Below are positions 15,407 through 22,627 of a stretch of 26,653 nt of DNA, one piece after another; the stretch's first letter is position 1, and each line of letters opens with the position of its first letter. A program made the position numbers and the translations under genes. Origin of the DNA: SYIM01 sp044356835 (GTDB taxonomy: Bacteria > Pseudomonadota > Gammaproteobacteria > Burkholderiales > Burkholderiaceae_E); the NCBI GenBank assembly GCA_044356835.1, contig JBIKVK010000017.1:1-26653 (forward strand). The letters are read 5' to 3'. The notes below the pieces were generated by a model. It made no database searches, was not told where the DNA came from, and was given only the letters and a program-made list of their open reading frames with translations.

Positions 15407-16058
15407 GGCTGGACAGGACCACATCACCCACAAAGGGGTTATGGGCGCGCTCATCCCCAAACGTGGACATCGGTCCATGTCCAGGAACAAACGCCACATC
15501 ATCGCCGAGCGGCCACAGACGCTGCGTAATCGACCGGATCAGGGTATCGAAATCCCCGCGCGGAAAATCTGTCCGGCCGATGGATCCCTGAAAGAGCACA
15601 TCACCGACGATGGCGAGGCGGCTCGAGGGGTGAAAAAAAATCACATGGCCCGGGGTGTGGCCGGGACAGTGATGTACATCGAGCGCCTGCTCGCCGAAGG
15701 TCACCTGATCGCCCTCTTCGAGCCATCGATCCGGCTCGAAGGGCTCGAGCCGCGGAAATCCGAAGCGCTGACCTTGCGCCGGGAGCTGATCGATCCAGAA
15801 CCGGTCCTCTCGATGCGGGCCCTCAATCGGAACACCGTGCCGGGCGGCGTACTGACCGGCCTGTCCGCAGTGGTCGATGTGGCCATGGGTCAGCAGCACC
15901 TTTTGCAGTGTCGCTCCGGCCTTGCCGATCGCTTCGTCGATCTGATCAAGGTCGCCCCCCGGGTCGATGGCGACCGCCTGATCGGTCTCTTCGCAGATCA
16001 GGATCGAGCAGTTCTGCTGGAAGGGCGTCACCGGAACGATGGCAAGGCGAATGCTCAA
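15399..16058 (-). CDS. metallo-beta-lactamase fold hydrolase, glyoxalase II-like (YcbL/GloC type)
   Basis: Zinc hydrolase of the glyoxalase II-like branch, probably cleaving a thioester such as S-lactoylglutathione. It has 219 residues. The metal motif THGHIDH is at 57-63, with further ligands H134 (CPGHTPGH), D153 (VGDVLF) and H194 (VPGHGP). The start is taken as TTG at 16058, overlapping the upstream TGA as TTGA, because the protein then begins MSIRLAIVPVTPFQQNCSI as in homologues and GGGAGAAGG-like purines lie just upstream. An ATG at 16097 would add 13 unrelated residues. It is the last gene of the minus-strand unit that begins with the 804-residue fusion enzyme. Confidence 0.9.
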   Translation of the reverse strand: MSIRLAIVPVTPFQQNCSILICEETDQAVAIDPGGDLDQIDEAIGKAGATLQKVLLTHGHIDHCGQAGQYAARHGVPIEGPHREDRFWIDQLPAQGQRFGFPRLEPFEPDRWLEEGDQVTFGEQALDVHHCPGHTPGHVIFFHPSSRLAIVGDVLFQGSIGRTDFPRGDFDTLIRSITQRLWPLGDDVAFVPGHGPMSTFGDERAHNPFVGDVVLSSRR

Positions 16059-16462
16059 GCGCCTTCTCCCGAACCGGTCGCCGGATTTCGCTGCCAAGCA
16101 TGGCGATGCAGCAGTTCGAGCGGCACAATGCGCAGCGCCGCCTCATGCGTCGCCTCAAGGACGACCGGCGGGGCCACGCCCGCCATGCAGGCCTCAAGCC
16201 AGCGGCTCGCGCACACACACCAACGATCGCCCGGTTTCAAGCCCCTGAAGCGCCACTGGGGTTGCGGGGTCACGAGGTCGTTACCGCGCGAAAGCGAAAA
16301 ATCGAGAAAACTTTGCGTGACGCGCGCGCAGACCGTATGGCTGCCCAGATCATCCGGGCCGGTCTCGCAACAACCGGTCCGCATGAAGCCGGTCAGCGGG
16401 TCGTAAGAGCAGGCCTCGAGCGGCCCTCCCAGCACGTTGAGCGAGGGTTCCTGAGCCGTCAT
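16055..16462 (-). CDS. DUF2237 family protein
   Basis: Small conserved protein of unknown function, 135 residues. The family pattern is complete: NVLGGPLEACSYDPLTGFMR near the N-terminus, GCCETGPDDLGSHTVCARVT, then LKPGDRWCVCASRWLEA and APPVVLEATHEAAL. Several conserved cysteines suggest metal binding or redox sensitivity, but nothing visible proves either. It overlaps the msrA stop by 4 nt as ATGA (16459-16462) and itself ends in the TTGA overlap with the hydrolase, so the three genes are translationally chained. Confidence 0.93.
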   Translation of the reverse strand: MTAQEPSLNVLGGPLEACSYDPLTGFMRTGCCETGPDDLGSHTVCARVTQSFLDFSLSRGNDLVTPQPQWRFRGLKPGDRWCVCASRWLEACMAGVAPPVVLEATHEAALRIVPLELLHRHAWQRNPATGSGEGA

Positions 16463-17010
16463 GGTTGGAGGCCGCGCCCAAAACGCGCAGCGAGCGACTG
16501 CCTGAATTTGGCCACCTTAGGCGCCACCACCATACGACAGTAGCCCTGACCGGGGTTGCGCTCGAAATACCGCTGGTGATAGGCCTCGGCCGGATAGTAG
16601 GGCCCGAGCGGAGTCACCTCGGTGACGATCGGGTCGGAACCGAACACCCGCTCCTTCGAGAGCGAAGCGATCATGGTCCGGGCCGCTTCGCGCTGGGTTT
16701 CATCGGTCCAGTAGATGGCCGAGCGGTACTGAGTCCCTACATCGTGGCCCTGGCGATTGAGCGTGGTGGGGTCATGAATCACAAAAAAAATCTCGAGCAG
16801 GTCGGCAAAAGAGATCCGCTCGTCATCAAAGCGGATCTTGACGACCTCGGCATGCCCGGTCGTGCCCTCGCACACCTGCTCGTAGGTCGGATCGGCGACC
16901 CGACCCCCGGTGTATCCAGACTCGACCTCCAGCACACCTCTCACCTCGAGAAATACCGCCTCAAGGCACCAAAAACAACCGCCACCCAGCACCGCCGTTT
17001 GTATCGTCAT
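16459..17010 (-). CDS. msrA: peptide methionine sulfoxide reductase MsrA
   Basis: Reduces the S epimer of methionine sulfoxide in proteins and free methionine sulfoxide. It has 183 residues, the common single-domain size. The nucleophile is C12 in GCFWCLE, and a resolving cysteine is C158 in GQGYC. GYTGGRVADPTYEQVCEGTTGHAEVV and IHDPTTLNRQGHDVGTQYRS are hallmark segments. The ATG at 17010 was selected because the longer open frame upstream runs antisense or out of frame through the preceding gene and has no family similarity. It lies 37 nt downstream of the fusion monooxygenase gene and is probably in its operon. Confidence 0.96.
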   Translation of the reverse strand: MTIQTAVLGGGCFWCLEAVFLEVRGVLEVESGYTGGRVADPTYEQVCEGTTGHAEVVKIRFDDERISFADLLEIFFVIHDPTTLNRQGHDVGTQYRSAIYWTDETQREAARTMIASLSKERVFGSDPIVTEVTPLGPYYPAEAYHQRYFERNPGQGYCRMVVAPKVAKFRQSLAARFGRGLQP

Positions 17011-17047
17011 CGTGTCCCGCCTCGCCTCCGGTCGCGCCTGCCGCGCC

Positions 17048-19462
17048 TCATTCCTCGCCATCGACCCGCCCGGCCGCTCGCGCCGAGGCCAGCCTTCGCT
17101 CGGCGTCCTCGCGCGCGCGGCGCAGGGTGACGTGCAACTGATGCGCGCCCGTATGGTACTGGAGGGGCCAGGCAATGCCGGGGAAATCCTGCTCGGCCGC
17201 AGCGTGAAGCGTGAAAAATGGATTGGCCAGATGGGGCCGCGCGAGCGCCACCAGATCGGCGCGCCCGGACATGAGCAAGGTGTTGACCTGATCGGGCGTG
17301 GTGATCGCCCCCACCGCCATCGTGGGCATGCCAGCCTCGTGACGGATCTGCTCCGAAAAGACGGCCTGGTACATGCGGCCGTAGACCGGGCGCGAGGCCG
17401 GATCGGTCTGCCCGGTCGACACATCGATCAGGTCGCAGCCCGCCGACTTGAGACTGCGCGCGATCTCCACCGAATCATTGCCGGTCAGGCCGCCCTCGAT
17501 CCAGTCGGTCGCGGACAGGCGCACACTGATCGGCCGGTTCGCGGGCCAGACGGCGCGCACCGCCTCGAACACTTCCAAGGGGAAACGCATGCGCGCCGCG
17601 AGTCCGCCGCCGTAAGCATCGGTGCGCCGGTTGGTGATCGGCGACAGAAAGCTCGCGAGCAGGTAGCCGTGCGCCATGTGCACTTCAAGCATATCGACAT
17701 CAGCCTGGAGGGCGAGCTGGGCGGAGCGTACGAAATCGGCAATCACCCGGTCCATATCGGCGCGATCCATCGCGCGCGGCATCTGATTGACCCCGACACG
17801 ATAAGGCAGGGGCGAGGGCGCGATCAGCGGCCAGTTCTGCCTCACGTCGGCCAAGGGCATGTCCATCTCTTCCCAGCCGAGCTGGGTGGAGCCCTTGCGC
17901 CCCGCGTGACCGAGCTGCATGCAGAGCTTGGCCGAGGTGTTCTGATGCACGAAGTCGGAGATCCTGCGAAATGCGTGCATCTGCTCGAGGTTCCACAGGC
18001 CTGTGCACCCCGGCGTGATCCGGCCATTGGGCGAAACGCACGTCATTTCGATGAACACCAGACCGGCGCCGCCCTGGGCACGTGAGCCGTAATGCACCAG
18101 ATGCCAGTCGTTCGGCACGCCGTCGACCGCGCTGTACTGCGCCATCGGCGACACCACAACCCGGTTGGCGAGCGCCATCTCCCGCAATCGGAAGGGTGCA
18201 AACATCGGCGGAGCATCCAGCCAGGCGGGAGGTTTGCCCCCCGGCGCGCCGGCATCGATGCCGAGCAACTCCGCTTCACGGCGATTCCACCACCGGGTGG
18301 CCGATTCGACCAGTCGAGGATCGCGCAGGCGCAGGTTTTCGTAGGTGATCTGTTTGCTTCGGGTGAGCAGCGACAGATTGAACTGGACCGGATCCATCGC
18401 CCAGAACCGGCGCACATTCTCGAACCACACCAGCGATACGTTGGCCGAATGCTGAATGCGCCCGACCTCATCGCGGCGCGCAGCCTCATAGGTCTCGAGC
18501 GCGGCCTTCATCCGGCCTGGCTGGGGTCTGAGCGCACCGTTGGCCAGCGCCGCCTCGTCCAGACTCGCGCCGATCGCCTGATCGAGCGCGATCGCGTCCT
18601 CCATGGCGAGCTTGGTACCCGACCCGATCGAGAAATGAGCGGTATGCGCGGCGTCACCCAGCAAGACGAACGGGGTATCGCGGTGCACATGGTGCCAGCG
18701 GGCGCAATGGATGGTCGGGAACTGCCGCCAGTGCGAGCGATTGGCGAGCACACGCGCGCCGTTGAGATCCTCGGCAAAAACACGTTCGACGAGTGCCACC
18801 GTAGCCGCCTCGTCGGTCACGGTCAGACCGCTCGCCCGCCAGGCCTCATCAGTGGTCTCGATGACAATCGTCGATTCGCCCTCGGCATACTGATAGGCGT
18901 GCATGGTCCAGATGCCGCCGGCATGTTCGCGAAAGCTGTAATAGAAGGCCGGCAGACTCATCTTCGCGCCCAGCCAGACAAAACGGTTCGCGCGCTGGTC
19001 GACCGCGGGTTCGAAATGGTCCCGCCAAGCTTCCCGGATCGTGCTGTTGATGCCGTCGGCCGCAATCACCAGATCGGCGCCGACATGCGCATCGGGGCCC
19101 GAGTCCTCACGCGAGTATTCGACGGCAATACCGAGCTCGGCCGCTCTCCTCTGCAAAATGCCGAGCAATTCGAGCCGGCTGATGCCGGAGAAACCATGCC
19201 CCGAGGATTTAAGCACCTGCCCCCGGTACTGGACATGGATGTCGTCCCAGTATGCGAAGTGGGCCGCGATGTCGTCGTGGCTGGGCTCATCGGCGCGGCG
19301 CAAATTGCCCAAGGTTTCGGCCGACAGCACGATGCCGAATCCGAAGGTGTCGTCGGGCCGGTTGCGTTCGGTCACCCCAACCTGGGCTGCCGGGTAACGC
19401 TTCTTGAGCAGAATGGCGCAATAGAGGCCGGCCGGGCCTCCGCCGATCACGTCGATACGCAT
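17048..19462 (-). CDS. FAD monooxygenase / old-yellow-enzyme fusion, 2-aminobenzoyl-CoA monooxygenase/reductase-like
   Basis: The 804-residue protein has two flavin modules. Residues 1-370 form a group A FAD monooxygenase: GxGxxG in VIGGGPAGLYC (7-12), the DG segment VIAADGINSTIREAW (132-146) and the GD motif LLGDAAHTAHFSIGSG (268-282). Residues about 418-790 form an old yellow enzyme/NADH:flavin oxidoreductase barrel, with SPMAQYSA, MQLGHAGRKG and EVHMAHGYLLASFLSP. This fusion is the architecture of 2-aminobenzoyl-CoA monooxygenase/reductase from Azoarcus evansii, which hydroxylates and reduces the anthraniloyl-CoA ring. Databases often label relatives salicylyl-CoA 5-hydroxylase. GAGGGG (plus 19468-19473) is 5 nt upstream of the ATG. 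Divergence from kynureninase, which yields anthranilate, supports an aminobenzoyl-CoA substrate, though salicylyl-CoA remains possible. Confidence 0.88.
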   Translation of the reverse strand: MRIDVIGGGPAGLYCAILLKKRYPAAQVGVTERNRPDDTFGFGIVLSAETLGNLRRADEPSHDDIAAHFAYWDDIHVQYRGQVLKSSGHGFSGISRLELLGILQRRAAELGIAVEYSREDSGPDAHVGADLVIAADGINSTIREAWRDHFEPAVDQRANRFVWLGAKMSLPAFYYSFREHAGGIWTMHAYQYAEGESTIVIETTDEAWRASGLTVTDEAATVALVERVFAEDLNGARVLANRSHWRQFPTIHCARWHHVHRDTPFVLLGDAAHTAHFSIGSGTKLAMEDAIALDQAIGASLDEAALANGALRPQPGRMKAALETYEAARRDEVGRIQHSANVSLVWFENVRRFWAMDPVQFNLSLLTRSKQITYENLRLRDPRLVESATRWWNRREAELLGIDAGAPGGKPPAWLDAPPMFAPFRLREMALANRVVVSPMAQYSAVDGVPNDWHLVHYGSRAQGGAGLVFIEMTCVSPNGRITPGCTGLWNLEQMHAFRRISDFVHQNTSAKLCMQLGHAGRKGSTQLGWEEMDMPLADVRQNWPLIAPSPLPYRVGVNQMPRAMDRADMDRVIADFVRSAQLALQADVDMLEVHMAHGYLLASFLSPITNRRTDAYGGGLAARMRFPLEVFEAVRAVWPANRPISVRLSATDWIEGGLTGNDSVEIARSLKSAGCDLIDVSTGQTDPASRPVYGRMYQAVFSEQIRHEAGMPTMAVGAITTPDQVNTLLMSGRADLVALARPHLANPFFTLHAAAEQDFPGIAWPLQYHTGAHQLHVTLRRAREDAERRLASARAAGRVDGEE

Positions 19463-19515
19463 GCTTGCCCCTCTGTGTCGGATGCTCGCGGCCCGGTCGG
19501 CGGGTGATTCGCGGC

Positions 19516-19544
19516 TTGCCCGAGAAATGCTTTAAGTCTAAAGT
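19516..19544 (+). promoter_or_regulatory. predicted kynU promoter
   Basis: TTGCCC (19516-19521), a 17-nt spacer and TAAAGT (19539-19544) form a reasonable sigma70 promoter. Transcription would begin around 19551, virtually at the kynU ATG (19552), so the kynU mRNA could be leaderless. This fits the lack of a Shine-Dalgarno sequence. Prediction by eye. Confidence 0.45.
19530..19543. promoter_or_regulatory. palindromic putative operator between kynU and the monooxygenase fusion gene
   Basis: CTTTA (19530-19534) and TAAAG (19539-19543) are inverted arms around AGTC. The site covers most of the predicted kynU -10 box and sits in the 89-bp region shared by both divergent genes. It could bind a small dimeric repressor, for example of the MarR type common in aromatic-CoA pathways; the identity of the regulator is a guess. 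Confidence 0.45.
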
Positions 19545-19551
19545 AAATTCG

Positions 19552-20832
19552 ATGGACCTCCAGGAACCCAGCCGTTTTCCTGACCGGGCGCATTGTGTGC
19601 AGGCGGACCGAGCAGACCCGTTCGGCGCGCTCGTCGACGACTTCGATCTGCCCGAGGGCGTGATCTACCTCGACGGCAATTCGCTGGGCGCCCTGCCCCG
19701 GTCCGTGCCGCCCCGCATCGAAGAGGTCACCCGCCGCGAATGGGGCGAGGGGCTGATCCGCAGCTGGAATGACGCCGGCTGGATCGACCTGCCCCGCCGG
19801 GTGGGTGCGAAGATCGCAAAGCTGATCGGCGCGCAGGCCGACGAGGTGATCGTCGCAGACTCGACTTCCGTCAATGTGTACAAGCTCTTGTCGGCGGCAC
19901 TCGCGATTCGTCAGGATCGATCGATCGTCTTGACCGATTCGGGCAATTTCCCGACGGACCTCTACATTGCTCAAGGCCTGCTCAGGCAGCTCGGCCCCTC
20001 AAAGCAACTGCTCACGGTCGACCGCAGAGACATCGTCGAGGCCATCAATGACCAGGTGGCGGTGGTGATGCTGACCCAGGTCGACTACCGAAGCGGCGAG
20101 AAATTCGACCTGGCCGCCGTTTCTGCCCGGGCCCACCGCGCCGGTGCGCTCGTGCTCTGGGATCTCGCCCACTCGGCCGGTGCTTTCCAGGTCGATCTGG
20201 GAGCAGCCCAGGCGGATTTCGCGGTCGGCTGCGGCTACAAGTACCTCAATGGCGGGCCGGGAGCACCGGCCTTTGCCTACGTCGCGAGGCGGCATCATGA
20301 TCGACTCGATCAACCCCTCAGCGGCTGGCTGGGTCACGCCGAGCCGTTTGCCTTCGAATCCGACTACCGGCCGGCAAGCGGTGTGAATCGCTTGATGTGC
20401 GGCTCGCCCGCCGTGCTGTCGATGAGTGCGCTCGACGCGGCGCTTGCGGTCTTCGAACGCGCCGAACCCCGCGGCGGAATGGCCGGACTCGAGGCCAAGG
20501 TCCAGCGCCTGACGGAGTTGTTCATCGACCGGTTCGAGAGCCGATGCGCGGGTTCAGGCCTGCGCGTGATCAGTCCCCGCAACCCGAATCGACGTGGCAA
20601 TCAAGTGAGCATCGCAGCCTCGGACCCGGAACACGGTTATGCACTGATGCAGGCCCTGATTGCGGCCGGGGTCATCGGCGACTTCCGCGCACCGGACATC
20701 CTGCGCTTCGGATTCGCCCCCCTGTATCTGCGTCATGTCGATGTCTGGGATGCCGTCGAGACCCTGGCTCGCCTCATCGATGAGCGGGTCTGGGATGAGC
20801 CGCGCTGGCGGCAACGCAAGGCCGTGACCTGA
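19552..20832 (+). CDS. kynU: kynureninase
   Basis: PLP enzyme that cleaves kynurenine to anthranilate and alanine. It has 426 residues, the usual size. YLDGNSLGALPR (39-50), WGEGLIRSWNDAGW (64-77) and GWLGHAEPFAFESDYRPASG are typical of kynureninase. The PLP lysine is K230 in GCGYKYLNGGPGAPAF, and D204 in LWDLAHSAG contacts the cofactor. The start is ATG 19552, giving MDLQEPSRF; the frame is open to 19465 but that would overlap the divergent promoter region. No ribosome site is visible. Neighbours are ridA-like and gcdH on the same strand and the 2-aminobenzoyl-CoA type oxygenase divergently. No kynA or kynB is in the window. Confidence 0.96.
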   Translation: MDLQEPSRFPDRAHCVQADRADPFGALVDDFDLPEGVIYLDGNSLGALPRSVPPRIEEVTRREWGEGLIRSWNDAGWIDLPRRVGAKIAKLIGAQADEVIVADSTSVNVYKLLSAALAIRQDRSIVLTDSGNFPTDLYIAQGLLRQLGPSKQLLTVDRRDIVEAINDQVAVVMLTQVDYRSGEKFDLAAVSARAHRAGALVLWDLAHSAGAFQVDLGAAQADFAVGCGYKYLNGGPGAPAFAYVARRHHDRLDQPLSGWLGHAEPFAFESDYRPASGVNRLMCGSPAVLSMSALDAALAVFERAEPRGGMAGLEAKVQRLTELFIDRFESRCAGSGLRVISPRNPNRRGNQVSIAASDPEHGYALMQALIAAGVIGDFRAPDILRFGFAPLYLRHVDVWDAVETLARLIDERVWDEPRWRQRKAVT

Positions 20833-20903
20833 CCGGATCATCGCACAGCAACTCCGCGACAGACCTTTTTCTCACCTGCAACCGTCAAAGAGCATCGATC
20901 CCC

Positions 20904-21314
20904 ATGCAGATCCTGCAACCTCCCGGATGGGCCCGCCCGCGCGGCTACTCCAACGGCATCGCCGCGCGCGGCACCATCGTCAGCATCGCCGGACAGATTG
21001 GCTGGGACCCGCAAGGCTCCTTTCAAAGCGATGACCTGGTGGAGCAGATCCGGCAGGCCTTGAGCAACGTGATCGAGGTGCTGGCCCAGGCCGGCGGTCG
21101 GCCCGAGCACATCGTGCGCATGACCTGGTACCTGACAGACCGGGAGGGCTATCTGGCCGGAGGTCGTGAGATCGGCCGGATCTATCGTGAATTGATGACC
21201 GCTCGAGACGGGCAGGTCCACTACCCGGTGATGACCGCGGTGCAGGTGCTCGCCTTGATCGAAGCCCGCGCCAAGGTTGAAATCGAGGCCACGGCCGTGC
21301 TTCCGGATGCCTGA
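20904..21314 (+). CDS. RidA/YjgF-family protein lacking the catalytic arginine
   Basis: Member of the Rid (YER057c/YjgF/UK114) fold, 136 residues, predicted trimeric and cytosolic. SIAGQIGWDPQG (27-38), QIRQALSNVIEVLAQAGGRPEHIVRM (48-73) and AKVEIEATAVLPDA at the end identify the fold. E. coli RidA has FPARSCVEV with catalytic Arg105; here the aligned segment is YPVMTAVQV with Met110, so it is not an archetypal 2-aminoacrylate imine deaminase. It sits between kynU and gcdH, 71 nt after kynU. A role on or near the enamine formed from anthraniloyl-CoA is attractive but inferred. The ribosome site is weak (AAGAG, 11 nt upstream). Confidence 0.9.
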   Translation: MQILQPPGWARPRGYSNGIAARGTIVSIAGQIGWDPQGSFQSDDLVEQIRQALSNVIEVLAQAGGRPEHIVRMTWYLTDREGYLAGGREIGRIYRELMTARDGQVHYPVMTAVQVLALIEARAKVEIEATAVLPDA

Positions 21315-21371
21315 TGAGCTTGGCGATAAAATAGCGGTTCAGCTTTTTTTGGCCAGACTCCAGGAGTTCCG

Positions 21372-22571
21372 ATGTCCAGCAATCGTTCGGCTGCCTTCAA
21401 CTGGCAGGATCCCTTCCTTCTCGATGCCCAGCTCAGCGACGACGAGCGCATGGTGCGCGATGCGGCGAACGCCTATTGCCAGGACAAGCTCGCCTCGCGT
21501 GTTCTGGAGGGCTTTCGCACAGAGACGACCGATCCGGCGATCTTCCGAGAGATGGGCGACATCGGTCTGCTGGGCCCGACGATTCCCGCCGAATACGGCG
21601 GGCCCGGTCTCAACTATGTCGCCTATGGCCTGATCGCCCGCGAAGTCGAGCGGGTGGATTCCGGCTACCGTTCGATGATGAGCGTACAGAGCTCGCTCGT
21701 CATGCTGCCGATTTTCGAGTTTGGCACCGAAGCTCAGCGACGAAAATATCTTCCGAAACTCGCCACAGGCGAATGGATCGGCTGCTTCGGCCTGACCGAG
21801 CCCAACCATGGATCTGATCCGGGGTCGATGGAGACCCGGGCCAAGGCCGTCTCGGGCGGCTGGGAGCTGACCGGATCCAAGATGTGGATTTCGAACAGCC
21901 CGATCGCCGATGTGTTCGTGGTCTGGGCCAAGTGTCAGGGGGGCGACTTCGACGGCCGCATCAAGGGTTTCGTGCTCGACAAGGGAATGAAGGGCCTGTC
22001 GGCGCCCAAGATTCACGGCAAGGTCGGTCTGCGCGCATCGATCACCGGCGAGATCGTCATGGATCGCGTCATGATCGACGAATCGGCCCTCTTGCCCGGA
22101 GTCGAAGGCTTGCGCGGCCCGTTCACCTGCCTCAACAGCGCCCGTTACGGCATCGCCTGGGGTGCACTCGGAGCGGCCGAGGACTGCTGGCTGCGCGCCC
22201 GCCAATATGTGCTCGATCGGAACCAGTTTGGCCGGCCGCTCGCCGCCAACCAGCTGATCCAGAAAAAACTCGCTGACATGCAGACCGAAATCGCTCTGGG
22301 CTTGCAAGGCTGCCTGCGCCTGGGCCGCATGAAGGACGAGGGAACGGCCGCCGTCGAGATCACCTCGATCCTGAAGCGCAATTCCTGCGGCAAATCGCTC
22401 GACATCGCCCGCATGGCGCGCGACATGATGGGCGGTAACGGCATCAGCGACGAGTTCGGTGTGGCGCGTCACCTGGTCAACCTCGAGGTGGTCAACACCT
22501 ACGAAGGGACGCATGACATCCATGCGCTGATCCTGGGTCGGGCCCAGACCGGTCTTCAGGCCTTCTTTTGA
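21372..22571 (+). CDS. gcdH: glutaryl-CoA dehydrogenase
   Basis: FAD acyl-CoA dehydrogenase that oxidises and decarboxylates glutaryl-CoA to crotonyl-CoA, passing electrons to ETF. It has 399 residues. The glutaryl-specific arginine is R100 in RVDSGYRSMMSVQSS. The signature CFGLTEPNHGSDPGSMETRA follows at about 134-153. The catalytic base is E378 in NTYEGTHDIHALILGRA, near the C-terminus. AGGAG (21362-21366) is 5 nt upstream of the ATG, the best ribosome site in this plus-strand unit. It follows the Rid-like gene by 57 nt. Its placement suggests it takes glutaryl-CoA from aromatic (kynurenine/anthranilate) or lysine-type degradation. The CaiB/BaiF transferase at 781-1974 might activate glutarate, but it lies 20 kb away. 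Confidence 0.95.
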   Translation: MSSNRSAAFNWQDPFLLDAQLSDDERMVRDAANAYCQDKLASRVLEGFRTETTDPAIFREMGDIGLLGPTIPAEYGGPGLNYVAYGLIAREVERVDSGYRSMMSVQSSLVMLPIFEFGTEAQRRKYLPKLATGEWIGCFGLTEPNHGSDPGSMETRAKAVSGGWELTGSKMWISNSPIADVFVVWAKCQGGDFDGRIKGFVLDKGMKGLSAPKIHGKVGLRASITGEIVMDRVMIDESALLPGVEGLRGPFTCLNSARYGIAWGALGAAEDCWLRARQYVLDRNQFGRPLAANQLIQKKLADMQTEIALGLQGCLRLGRMKDEGTAAVEITSILKRNSCGKSLDIARMARDMMGGNGISDEFGVARHLVNLEVVNTYEGTHDIHALILGRAQTGLQAFF

Positions 22572-22576
22572 GCCGG

Positions 22577-22588
22577 GGCGGGCCCGCC
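22577..22588. repeat. GC palindrome after gcdH
   Basis: GGCGGGCCCGCC is a perfect 12-bp palindrome starting 5 nt after the gcdH stop. It has no loop and no T tract, so it is at best a weak hairpin between gcdH and the exporter gene. Confidence 0.35.
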
Positions 22589-22627
22589 GGTCGCCCTCAC
22601 TGACGCCTCGCGCAGCGGCTGATCGGC

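Noticed and set aside
18092..19507. 471-codon plus-strand frame antisense to the fusion monooxygenase
   Set aside because: No family features; the minus-strand protein has two complete flavin domains over the same DNA.
21327..21350. TAAAAT and a T7 run before gcdH as promoter or terminator
   Set aside because: No suitable -35 at 16-18 nt and no convincing stem before the T run.
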